DNA of 64,000 nucleotides, from the IMG/VR virus record IMGVR_UViG_3300024264_001555, positions 1 through 64,000 of that record; one strand, given 5' to 3'. Numbering within the stretch: the first letter of the stretch is position 1; the number at the start of each line of letters is the position of its first letter. The stretch is from a virus. Shown piece after piece: positions 33,658 to 41,998 of this stretch. The position numbers were made by a program, and so were the translations under genes. The notes under the pieces are model-generated. The model saw only the letters and a program-made list of their open reading frames with translations. It did no database searches and was not told the origin of the DNA.

Positions 33658-35563
33658 ATAACCAATCAAAGTCGTTAATTAAATTTAGTTTATCCGGATA
33701 ATGCTTATTGTCATTACCCCAATTACGGCCGCTACATGCACCATGTATAGCATATTTTCCGTATAGTGCATCGTGCCCTACTTCGCACCATTGTTTAAGT
33801 CTTTCTTCTGTTTCATTATCTACTTGTCCACGGATTGTTTTACTTGCTAATTTACAGCATTCTCTAAAAGCACTTTTCCATGTTGAAAAGGCGTCTGTGT
33901 TAAATGTTGTGATGTTACTTACACTTTCCATAGCATTAAATTTAGGACTAATGCTTGTAGTCATGTCAGTTTTAGTAACGTCCATGTTAAGTGTTTCTCT
34001 TACCGGAAACAGTTTAATTCCTCCGTAACCATATTCTAAATCATTAATAGGATTACGACTGCGCCAAACAAACACTTGATCTCTTTGCCATTTAGGAACT
34101 TGATGTTCAAACACAAAATCTTCTAATACTTGTGCATCCCCGTCTACAACAAAAAACATATTTGTTGTACATAGCTTTGCTGCTTCAATGTGTGCTTGAT
34201 GAATGCCTTTTACACCGTGTACTCGTTTTGCTCTAGGAAAACGGTCTGTAAGCAAACGATAGTTATCATCTGCGTTAGGTTCATTATAACTAATAAACAC
34301 AATGTCATATGGTTTAGGCGTACTAACAGTTATATCAATTTCTTTTTTATTTACAAAGAACCTATAATCAAACTCACGTTGTGCAAGTGACTTATCTTTG
34401 TGTATTAGAAACACACCGTCGTGGTACTTGCCGTTTTTAAATACGTGTATGTTTTCACGTTCGTAGTAAGGTATATGATAGTTAAAGTCCCAGTCTACGT
34501 CTACGTCATTAGGTATTACATAAAAGAAGTCTGTGCTAACTTTTTGTCCTAATTCACAAAATTCTTCATATGTGTTGACTACAATTTTATCATATTCTAA
34601 TGCATCGCTTGCAATTACGTCATGTTCTTTTTTATTAGTAATAAATTTATACTTAAATTCTCGCTCGCTAATAGGTGCATGTTTACTACATAGAATAATA
34701 CCATCGTAGTATTCGCCGTTCTTAAATACATGATTTATTTTTCTATCGTATTCACTTTCATGACTAAAGTACATTTCAAAGTTAAAATCATCACGTACTT
34801 GAACATGAGAAGGTATCATCCAAAACATCTCTGTAGGACAATGATCTATTATATCTAGATAATCATTATAGTTAGTTACTGCATATATCTCATACTGCCT
34901 AGGACCACTTACTACATCGTCCCACTGTTTAGCGTTTACTAAGAATCTGTAGTCTATTTGTTTTTTGTTGAGAGGTTTGTTTTGCGAACATAAGAATACG
35001 CCATTGTATAATTTCCTTCCATCAACCTCATGTACAAATGCATGATTTTCTTTCCTGTCGTAACTGTTATGGTGACTAAAATAAAAGTTGTTTATGTATG
35101 ATAGACTATATTTTAAGTTATGCGATACTGCCCAAAACATTTCTGTTGAACTATTTTCAAGTGCATATTCGTAGTCTTCCCAAGTGTCAATGTAATACAA
35201 GTCAAACGGCTTAGGTGTACTTGCTACAATATCTACTTCTTTTTTGTTTATAAAGAATCTATGGCGCAATTCACGTTCTGATATTTCAGCACGTTTGGGT
35301 ACAAGTATTACACCGTCATAAGTATCTCTATTTAAAAATGTATGAACATATTCTTGACTATATTCGTCTGCACGATAATCAAATTTAAAATCATCTGCAA
35401 TATCGATATCGGGCCAAACAACCCAAAACATTTTTGTAAACACTATTTTTTGAGCTTGCTCAAAACTATCAGCAGACTTTGCTCTTGGATACTGTTGTTT
35501 TAACTTATTCCAAGAGACCTGTGCATATTTAGAATTATTATTAATAAAAATGATATCATACAT
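33629..35563 (-). CDS. multi-repeat glycosyltransferase-like protein
   Basis: A 644-residue protein built of four diverged repeats of about 95-120 residues (1-120, 121-224, 225-324, 325-419), then a complete GT-like domain. The last domain (DIVFISYNEPNAD, RAKRVHG, FFVVDGDAQV) is homologous to the 299-residue protein at 43855-44754, with DGD as likely metal-sugar motif. The repeats keep the TEMFW and YDG(V/I)xL strands but lack an obvious DxD. The repeats may bind glycan or scaffold partner enzymes. It follows a sigma70 promoter so closely that its mRNA would be leaderless. Confidence 0.7.
   Translation of the reverse strand: MYDIIFINNNSKYAQVSWNKLKQQYPRAKSADSFEQAQKIVFTKMFWVVWPDIDIADDFKFDYRADEYSQEYVHTFLNRDTYDGVILVPKRAEISERELRHRFFINKKEVDIVASTPKPFDLYYIDTWEDYEYALENSSTEMFWAVSHNLKYSLSYINNFYFSHHNSYDRKENHAFVHEVDGRKLYNGVFLCSQNKPLNKKQIDYRFLVNAKQWDDVVSGPRQYEIYAVTNYNDYLDIIDHCPTEMFWMIPSHVQVRDDFNFEMYFSHESEYDRKINHVFKNGEYYDGIILCSKHAPISEREFKYKFITNKKEHDVIASDALEYDKIVVNTYEEFCELGQKVSTDFFYVIPNDVDVDWDFNYHIPYYERENIHVFKNGKYHDGVFLIHKDKSLAQREFDYRFFVNKKEIDITVSTPKPYDIVFISYNEPNADDNYRLLTDRFPRAKRVHGVKGIHQAHIEAAKLCTTNMFFVVDGDAQVLEDFVFEHQVPKWQRDQVFVWRSRNPINDLEYGYGGIKLFPVRETLNMDVTKTDMTTSISPKFNAMESVSNITTFNTDAFSTWKSAFRECCKLASKTIRGQVDNETEERLKQWCEVGHDALYGKYAIHGACSGRNWGNDNKHYPDKLNLINDFDWLYEEFSKHTF
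34307..35563 (-). repeat. four tandem GT-like protein repeats
   Basis: The coding repeats share the order: YDIxx(I/V) strand, TEMFWxxP or similar, a His/Tyr-rich loop, HxFKNGxYYDGIxL, FxYRFxxNKKExD, then a TPKPY-type linker. Repeats 3 and 4 are the most alike. The DNA has diverged, so the duplications are not recent. Confidence 0.65.
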
Positions 35564-35570
35564 TATGTAT

Positions 35571-35599
35571 ATTATAAACTCAATTGTTATTCATGTCAA
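35571..35599 (-). promoter_or_regulatory. consensus sigma70 promoter inside the leftward unit
   Basis: On the minus strand: TTGACA (35599-35594), a 17-base spacer, TATAAT (35576-35571). All 12 hexamer bases match consensus. The predicted start falls at about 35564, one base before ATG 35563. It overlaps the end of the upstream gene. Confidence 0.85.
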
Positions 35600-36890
35600 C
35601 AAAAAGTGATAAAAATTTAGGCTGCATGCGTCTTGTTAAAAATATTTCACGATTCTTTTTTAAAAACGGTATTGCTTCTGCTATTAATTCGCTTATATCT
35701 TCACTACTAAGACTTTTTAGATATTCAATATTTTTTCTAATATGCTCTGCACGGTTTGTAGGATCGTACATTGTATCATAATGTTGATTAATTAATGCAT
35801 TGCAACTAAAATATCCTTGATTATTAAGGTAATTATGGACCGACGAACATCCTATAATAGCCGCAGGGTGTCCGATATATATGTGTTTCCATACGTTAGG
35901 TCCTAACGTAAATGATGCTACCTCTTGTTTATACTGAGTATTAACATCAATCTCAATGTCATCACACAATATAGATAATACTGTATCTTGGTATTCTTCG
36001 ATATTGTAATTCATTAACGTATTGTTAACTTCTTGCGAATAATTGTCTATATGTTTTAATAATCCTTGTTTAGATTCTTTTTCAAGTTGCGAAGATCTAG
36101 GATTAACTAGCATAGGCGATATTGTTTTAGATAAATTATAGTTACTTGAATTTAACTTAACATACCCGTCATCAAGTAAGTTATTATGAGCCAACTCAAG
36201 AAATACAGTTACATCTGTCTGAAAATAATTTGTAAACGAAGTATTGTAAACTTTTTTAGGGTTCCAATTTTCGTGGTCAATAGTCAAATCTTTTGATATC
36301 TTTAAAAATGGATCTTCACATATCCACGATAATGACGACAATCCACTTCGAACTTTATAAACTAATTGCATATATATTTGCCACCAATCTATACCAAAAA
36401 CGTTTTTAGTGTCTAACAACGTCCTATATACATTATTTAATTCTCCTAGCACAATGTATATTTGGCTTTTTTTAATACCAAGTAATTCTACTATTTCGTC
36501 AACTCTTTGCTTTAACTGTTCAATAATAAAAGAATTACCGGCTAGCCTCGGAGCTAAAATTAATAATTTTAACCTTCCCTTTTTTATTAAACTTTTAGCT
36601 CTAGGGGATATTAGTGCTGTTAAGTTTCTATTCCAGCCGTAATAAGAATAATTTAATTCAATAGGATAATATAAATTTTTAATATTTTTAGGCTTGCCTG
36701 ACACAAGGTTTACTACTGTTTTATTTGCTTTCATTACAAAATAAAACGTATTAAACTTTGCTATAGGCATCTCTGCTCTATAATCTTTAACGTATGGAAT
36801 TCTCCGAGCGTCTTTAGATATTTCAAAATTAAATGTACCGTTAGGTGCCGGAACGCCGTCAATTATATTATCGTAATATAAATTTATCAT
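35580..36890 (-). CDS. unknown protein, possibly glycosyltransferase-related
   Basis: A 436-residue protein. Residues around 105-160 (LKLLILAPRLAG, IYIVLGELN) look like alternating Rossmann strands. The C-terminus has a region TLGPNVWKHIYIGHPAAIIG, then NQHYDTMYDPTNRAEHIRK, which I recall from uncharacterised phage proteins next to glycosyltransferases. No DxD or clear active site. It is in the middle of the leftward unit, overlapping the next radical SAM gene by four bases. Confidence 0.5.
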   Translation of the reverse strand: MINLYYDNIIDGVPAPNGTFNFEISKDARRIPYVKDYRAEMPIAKFNTFYFVMKANKTVVNLVSGKPKNIKNLYYPIELNYSYYGWNRNLTALISPRAKSLIKKGRLKLLILAPRLAGNSFIIEQLKQRVDEIVELLGIKKSQIYIVLGELNNVYRTLLDTKNVFGIDWWQIYMQLVYKVRSGLSSLSWICEDPFLKISKDLTIDHENWNPKKVYNTSFTNYFQTDVTVFLELAHNNLLDDGYVKLNSSNYNLSKTISPMLVNPRSSQLEKESKQGLLKHIDNYSQEVNNTLMNYNIEEYQDTVLSILCDDIEIDVNTQYKQEVASFTLGPNVWKHIYIGHPAAIIGCSSVHNYLNNQGYFSCNALINQHYDTMYDPTNRAEHIRKNIEYLKSLSSEDISELIAEAIPFLKKNREIFLTRRMQPKFLSLFVDMNNN

Positions 36891-38077
36891 TCAAGCATTT
36901 CTTTTAATTCCGGGAACGTGTCTATAAACGACTCATTGCGTATGTCATCTAATGTTTTCATATAATCTTTAAATTTAGAATTTAAGATATATTTGTCTTC
37001 TGATTCCATAAAACTAATAGAACTTTCAAACTGAGCAGCGGAGCGATTCTGCAAATTTTCTTTTAAAAAACTTATATGCTTTTTATAGGCTGCTTTTACT
37101 GTTTCTTTTAGCTTTGGCGGCAATGCTTGTAAGCTCATATGTTCAGGCGAATGTACAAAGTTAATATGTAAATTATCGTAGGTATCTATTAATTTAGACT
37201 CTACTGCATAATGATGGAAATCAATAATATGCAAACTATTCATTACGCTTAATGTAAAGTTTACAAAAAAGTTAACATTAGGCGCTATTTCTTTTTGTTT
37301 TAACCTATTTTGATAGATTTGATCCCAATCAGTTCCTTTTCGGATATATTCTGCTTGTTTGCCGTAGCCATCAAAACTAGCACCTACTTCGACATCTTTA
37401 AACTTAGCCCATGTTTCTAAAGCGTCTAGCTTTTTGTATTTCATCTGACTAAAATTTGTATTATACTTTAGACGAACGTCATACCTATCTATTTCTTCTA
37501 ACTTTTTTAAAATTCTATAATGTTCTTCCATTATAAGAGGCTCGCCGCCTGCAAAATAAATCTCTTCTACAGTATCAAAAAACGGAAGAATTTGGTCCCA
37601 TAAATCAAATTGCTTAATTTTATCAGGTATATCGTTAGGAAGACTGCCCCATATCTTTTTAGTATCTTCATACCAACCGGTGCTAAGTTGAGGTCCGCAG
37701 CTTCTGCATTTCATATTACAAATGTTTGAAAATCTAAAATCCCAATAACGAAGATCCATATTATCTAACGAACCGTCAGCAGCGGTGGTTTGTATTAGAT
37801 TTTCATAATTTGGAAACGTTTGATTCATATGCTCTCTAAAGCTATCTTTGCCGTGTTTTTCTTGTTCGAAGCATCGTTTACAGCTTTCTGGCTCTATACC
37901 TGCAATCATTTGTTTACGAATATTACGTATTTTTTCGTTATTCCAAACTTCTTCTAAGGATTGGTTATTTAGATTTCCTACAGGAAATTCCATAGGTGTA
38001 AGGCAACAAGGATAAACTTGCCCACTCGGAAATGTGTGTAGATGCACCCACGGTGCAGCGCATAATTTATCTGTCAT
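36887..38077 (-). CDS. radical SAM protein with N-terminal SPASM/twitch-like module
   Basis: A 396-residue protein, the most typical member of the family in this window: C6, C24-C25, GNLNNQSLEEVWNNE, C66 and C69; core C120-x3-C124-x2-C127; AGGEPLI. Four-base overlap downstream and 11-base overlap upstream with another family member. Product unknown. Confidence 0.85.
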   Translation of the reverse strand: MTDKLCAAPWVHLHTFPSGQVYPCCLTPMEFPVGNLNNQSLEEVWNNEKIRNIRKQMIAGIEPESCKRCFEQEKHGKDSFREHMNQTFPNYENLIQTTAADGSLDNMDLRYWDFRFSNICNMKCRSCGPQLSTGWYEDTKKIWGSLPNDIPDKIKQFDLWDQILPFFDTVEEIYFAGGEPLIMEEHYRILKKLEEIDRYDVRLKYNTNFSQMKYKKLDALETWAKFKDVEVGASFDGYGKQAEYIRKGTDWDQIYQNRLKQKEIAPNVNFFVNFTLSVMNSLHIIDFHHYAVESKLIDTYDNLHINFVHSPEHMSLQALPPKLKETVKAAYKKHISFLKENLQNRSAAQFESSISFMESEDKYILNSKFKDYMKTLDDIRNESFIDTFPELKEMLE

Positions 38078-39254
38078 TGTTTGCCTTTATTATGTTGTGC
38101 CACTCTTTAAACGTCTCTGCGTAACTCTGTTTACGTATAGCATCTAGTCTTTCGTTCTCTTTGAAGAACTGTTCAAATGCTAGTGTGTTTGATTCTTGAC
38201 TTAAAAAATTATTTATACTACCATAGAACGGCATGCCGACAATCTTGTCTAATACTGCTTGTTTGGCATGTTGAGGCGCATTTGCTGCACTGTAATAGTT
38301 AGGATGATGTACCATATTATGTGATACATTAACACCCTTGCTTCTAAAGAACTCCCAAAACTCTTTGATATAGTATATGTTCATTACACTTACTGTTTGT
38401 AACACATAACTTTTATGTCCTAAGCTATGTAACCAATCAAATGCTTCTATTATATTATTCCACTTAGCAGGATGACGCAAATAATTATTGCGGTCTTCTA
38501 AACAATCAATACTCACCATAAACTCAACCTGCTTAAACTTGTTCCACAAGTTAACGTACTTGTCGTTTATGATTGTACTGTTGGTACTGTATACTAGTGT
38601 AATATTCTTAGCCAAATCTTTGGTAATCAAAAACTCTAAGAAGCGCATGTGCTTGTCTACTAGCAGAGGTTCGCCGCCGTTAATGTATACTTTGCGTGTG
38701 TTATTACAATGTTCTGCTAGACTTACCCAAAAGCGTTCATCTAAGGGCCAATCAAACATGCTTTGTGGCATATCAAATTTACGCTCATTTAGTTTTTCCC
38801 AGTCGCTCTTCCATTTTGAACTGCTCTGTGGATTGCAACTGCGACATGCTAGGTTGCAAATATTGCCTAGTCGCAGTTCAATAAACTCAAAGTTAACTTC
38901 ATCTAGTGTGCCGTCTGTTTGTGTAATACGCTGTGCATCTTCTATGCTAAAGTCCAGCAACTCTGTGTCTCGGGTACGTTTGCTTTGATTGCCTAGTGTT
39001 TCTAGTTTGTAACACTTTGTACAAGGTGCTGGCTGTTTACCTTCTAGCATGTCTTTGCGCACTTGTTTAAACAAGTCTGAGTTCATTATTTTTTTAAAAT
39101 CATACTCTGAGTTGTGCAGTGTGATAAATTCACGTGGTAAATTTTGAGATTCGCTTGCACGATTCGTCATATCGCTTTCACAGCAAAGTGTAACACTACC
39201 GTGCGGATGTGTTGCTAAGTGTGTCCACGGTAAAGGGCAAAATGTATTACTCAA
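38067..39254 (-). CDS. radical SAM protein with N-terminal SPASM/twitch-like module
   Basis: There is no ATG. A GTG at 39284 is in frame, but the TTG at 39254 gives a protein opening SNTFCPLPWTHLATHPHG, which lines up with its paralogues' starts, and has GGTGGGA upstream, so I prefer it (395 residues). Auxiliary Cys near 6, 24-25, 78 and 81; core Cys at 133, 137 and 140; INGGEPLL for the SAM motif. Overlaps both neighbours. Confidence 0.82.
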   Translation of the reverse strand: MSNTFCPLPWTHLATHPHGSVTLCCESDMTNRASESQNLPREFITLHNSEYDFKKIMNSDLFKQVRKDMLEGKQPAPCTKCYKLETLGNQSKRTRDTELLDFSIEDAQRITQTDGTLDEVNFEFIELRLGNICNLACRSCNPQSSSKWKSDWEKLNERKFDMPQSMFDWPLDERFWVSLAEHCNNTRKVYINGGEPLLVDKHMRFLEFLITKDLAKNITLVYSTNSTIINDKYVNLWNKFKQVEFMVSIDCLEDRNNYLRHPAKWNNIIEAFDWLHSLGHKSYVLQTVSVMNIYYIKEFWEFFRSKGVNVSHNMVHHPNYYSAANAPQHAKQAVLDKIVGMPFYGSINNFLSQESNTLAFEQFFKENERLDAIRKQSYAETFKEWHNIIKANNDR

Positions 39255-40557
39255 TGCTATCCCACCATTCTTTACCTGCGTCACTAAGAGTGTCTCTAAA
39301 TGTAACGTCTTGCGTTCTGATGCTTTCTATAAACATTATATTCTTTTTACCTCGTCTCCAACCATCTTTATAGTCAGTGTATTCTTCTTCAAACGTTTTG
39401 CGTTCAAGCATGTTTTCTAATGTTTCTTGGTACACACGAGTTTTGTGTGTAACTCTAGGCTTAATGTAGTCTAGTAGTTTGTGTATTTGCTCATCTAATA
39501 CTTCTCTTGGCAAACACATAGGACTCATTAGAACACTAGGGTCAAATGCAAATGTAATTTTAAAGTAACTCTTAACATCTAATTCTGTAACTACATCAAA
39601 CATACGTTTCAAATCAAACAATCCCGGAGTTGTTAGTGTAACATCAAATACTAATGCATCGTCTCCATACTTATTGATAAGAAACATGCCATCTTTGAAG
39701 TTTTGTAGCCACTCGTCCCATTTGAGTCCTGTTCTAATGTATTCGCCGACTTCGCCTACCCCGTCTATACTAGCACAAAGGTTAACACGTTTGAAGTTAT
39801 CTAGCATGTCGTACAGTTTATAATTCTTGTAGTGTGTTCTGCTCAAGTTTGTATTATAACGTACAACTACGTCTTGGCTTTTTTCTTCGTCTACTAGCTG
39901 TTGCATAATACGCCAATGTATATCATACATAAGTGGCTCGCCGCCTACCCAGTATAACTCCTCTACAATGCCTTTGTCAACTGCTGTTTGTAGTTCTGTT
40001 TCGAGAACTTCTTTTTGAAATGTAGCAATCTTCTTTCGTGTGTCTGGTTGCATCCATTTTTCACGTTTGTAGTTAACTACATTATGTTTAATCTTTTCAG
40101 TTTCCCAACTTGAACTAAGTTGTTCACCGCACATGCGACATTTAAAATTACAAAGATTGCTTATACGATAATCAAAACTAATTGGTTGCATAGTTGTGTA
40201 GCCGTCTTCTTTTGTACTAGCTATTATGTCTTCGACTTTGTGCGGAAATAGTGTATTAGTAAAATAGTTTTTGTATGTATGTAAATTTAATACTTGATTA
40301 TTACACACATCGCACTGGCTTAGTTTTTCTCCGGCTAACATACGCTTACGAATATCTTTCATATAATCGCTGTTCCAATGTTCTTCGAGTGTTATTGGAT
40401 CAAATTCAGTGTTGTCTTTATCACCTGCATCTATATACTGCTTTTGAAAACTTGCATCTTCTCTACTAGCACAACACAACCTACGCTCGCCTTGCGGGCT
40501 AACGTAAGTATGTGTCCAGGGTGCTGTGCAAAAGTAAGGTCCAATTTTATCAGTCAT
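39247..40557 (-). CDS. radical SAM protein with N-terminal SPASM/twitch-like module
   Basis: A 436-residue protein. C10, C28-C29, C82 and C85 as auxiliary ligands; core C136-x3-C140-x2-C143; VGGEPLM. It has an insertion of about 20 residues (35-55) in the SPASM-like module compared with the neighbour at 36887. Eight-base overlaps on both sides. Confidence 0.84.
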   Translation of the reverse strand: MTDKIGPYFCTAPWTHTYVSPQGERRLCCASREDASFQKQYIDAGDKDNTEFDPITLEEHWNSDYMKDIRKRMLAGEKLSQCDVCNNQVLNLHTYKNYFTNTLFPHKVEDIIASTKEDGYTTMQPISFDYRISNLCNFKCRMCGEQLSSSWETEKIKHNVVNYKREKWMQPDTRKKIATFQKEVLETELQTAVDKGIVEELYWVGGEPLMYDIHWRIMQQLVDEEKSQDVVVRYNTNLSRTHYKNYKLYDMLDNFKRVNLCASIDGVGEVGEYIRTGLKWDEWLQNFKDGMFLINKYGDDALVFDVTLTTPGLFDLKRMFDVVTELDVKSYFKITFAFDPSVLMSPMCLPREVLDEQIHKLLDYIKPRVTHKTRVYQETLENMLERKTFEEEYTDYKDGWRRGKKNIMFIESIRTQDVTFRDTLSDAGKEWWDSIE

Positions 40558-41998
40558 ACGTTGCCAAAGGTATTTCTATGTTTTTATTATCAGGTTTTAA
40601 TATCCAACCTTCTTTTTCTGCAAGTTCCATAATGCTTGCATCAGTATCTGGAATACTATCGACCCAGTCTGTTAGTATTTTAGGAAATACACTTAGGCTT
40701 TTGTTTCTACGTACATCATACTGTGCATAGAATGTTTTAAAATCACGCCATAGTGTAGTAGGGTTACTTGTACGTCTATGCGGAGCATCTACAGTTACCA
40801 AGTAATCTATTAAACGTTCAATACTTGCTTTTTCAAACTCACTCCAGCCCGGCTTGTCTTTGTTAGCTTCATACCATGTTGACAATTTATTATGGCAATG
40901 ATCCTTAATATGATTAGGCAATGCCAGCGGTGATTGAAAACTCGGAAAGCGTAATAAGTTTAAACTTACAGTTGGCGTTCTACTTTGTGTGAGCTCTTTT
41001 AGTTTGTAAACATCATCTAAGAATTCTGTAATACTAAACAAGCAAAGACTGTTAATAGTCATCATAATGTGTACGCCTTTAGTATTTGCTTCTGTTAGTA
41101 TACGTTTAATATTTTTAGTCCATTCGTCATAATCTAGTCCGTCACGAATATAATCTGCTTGAGCACCTACTGCTTCACAACTAGTATACAACTCAAAGTG
41201 ATTCATACCTTGTGTTTTCTCAATTAGCTTGTCTATAATAGCATCTTTAGCAATTAGATTGCTATTAATTGCAAAACGCATATCTGAATCTTGCTTATTA
41301 AACCAATCAAACAACTTCCAAGTGTTTCCGCTCATTAAAGGTTCGCCGCCAGTGATACGCAGTTCCTCTAAACTGTCTGCTAAACCATTATCCCACCATT
41401 TCCAAAACGCTTGAATGTAAGGATTATCGTCATCATCTTTGTAAGGTTGTGTCCAACTGCCGTCTTGTCTAAATGCACCAGCGCCATCACTTACTAAGTT
41501 TGTGTACTCGCCATTCTTTTTAATATCTTTAGCCCACGTAGTTGAGAAACTTGCATTGCAATAACTACATGCTAAGTTACACGTTCTATCAAAAGCAATC
41601 TCAAATGTTTTTAGATTAACATTCTCATGATGATCCATATCATATGCACGTTGTAACTCTTCATCAGAATAGATAATGCTTTTAAAGGTTCTGTCACTGA
41701 CAGCATCCTTTTTCATATCTTCCATTTTCCAACAATACTCGCACTCAGCTGGGCGTTCACCTGTCTGCATTTGGCGGCGCATTTCTTTTTTATGCTTGGT
41801 ATTATGAATAGCAGTGTAGTCTGCTTCTACTTCTACTAATGGAATTTTATGTGCAGGCGGGTGATGACAACTAGCAGTTGTACCACTACCAAGCCAGGTA
41901 GTAGCGTTAAACCACTTGGCTCCGCAGAAACTCTTACTTTTATTGTCTAATACTCTATCACGATACTGTTGTAACGTTTCATCAGTCTTCTTTGGCAT
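40550..41998 (-). CDS. radical SAM protein, CHH-type N-terminal module, paralogue 1
   Basis: A 482-residue protein. The N-terminal module differs from the CC type: C25, C44-H45-H46 in ASCHHPPAHKIPL, then C86 and C89. Core C140-x3-C144-x2-C147, and ITGGEPLM. It is a full-length paralogue of the next upstream gene (41982-43364). The His pair may replace one cysteine ligand of an auxiliary cluster. Confidence 0.83.
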   Translation of the reverse strand: MPKKTDETLQQYRDRVLDNKSKSFCGAKWFNATTWLGSGTTASCHHPPAHKIPLVEVEADYTAIHNTKHKKEMRRQMQTGERPAECEYCWKMEDMKKDAVSDRTFKSIIYSDEELQRAYDMDHHENVNLKTFEIAFDRTCNLACSYCNASFSTTWAKDIKKNGEYTNLVSDGAGAFRQDGSWTQPYKDDDDNPYIQAFWKWWDNGLADSLEELRITGGEPLMSGNTWKLFDWFNKQDSDMRFAINSNLIAKDAIIDKLIEKTQGMNHFELYTSCEAVGAQADYIRDGLDYDEWTKNIKRILTEANTKGVHIMMTINSLCLFSITEFLDDVYKLKELTQSRTPTVSLNLLRFPSFQSPLALPNHIKDHCHNKLSTWYEANKDKPGWSEFEKASIERLIDYLVTVDAPHRRTSNPTTLWRDFKTFYAQYDVRRNKSLSVFPKILTDWVDSIPDTDASIMELAEKEGWILKPDNKNIEIPLATYD

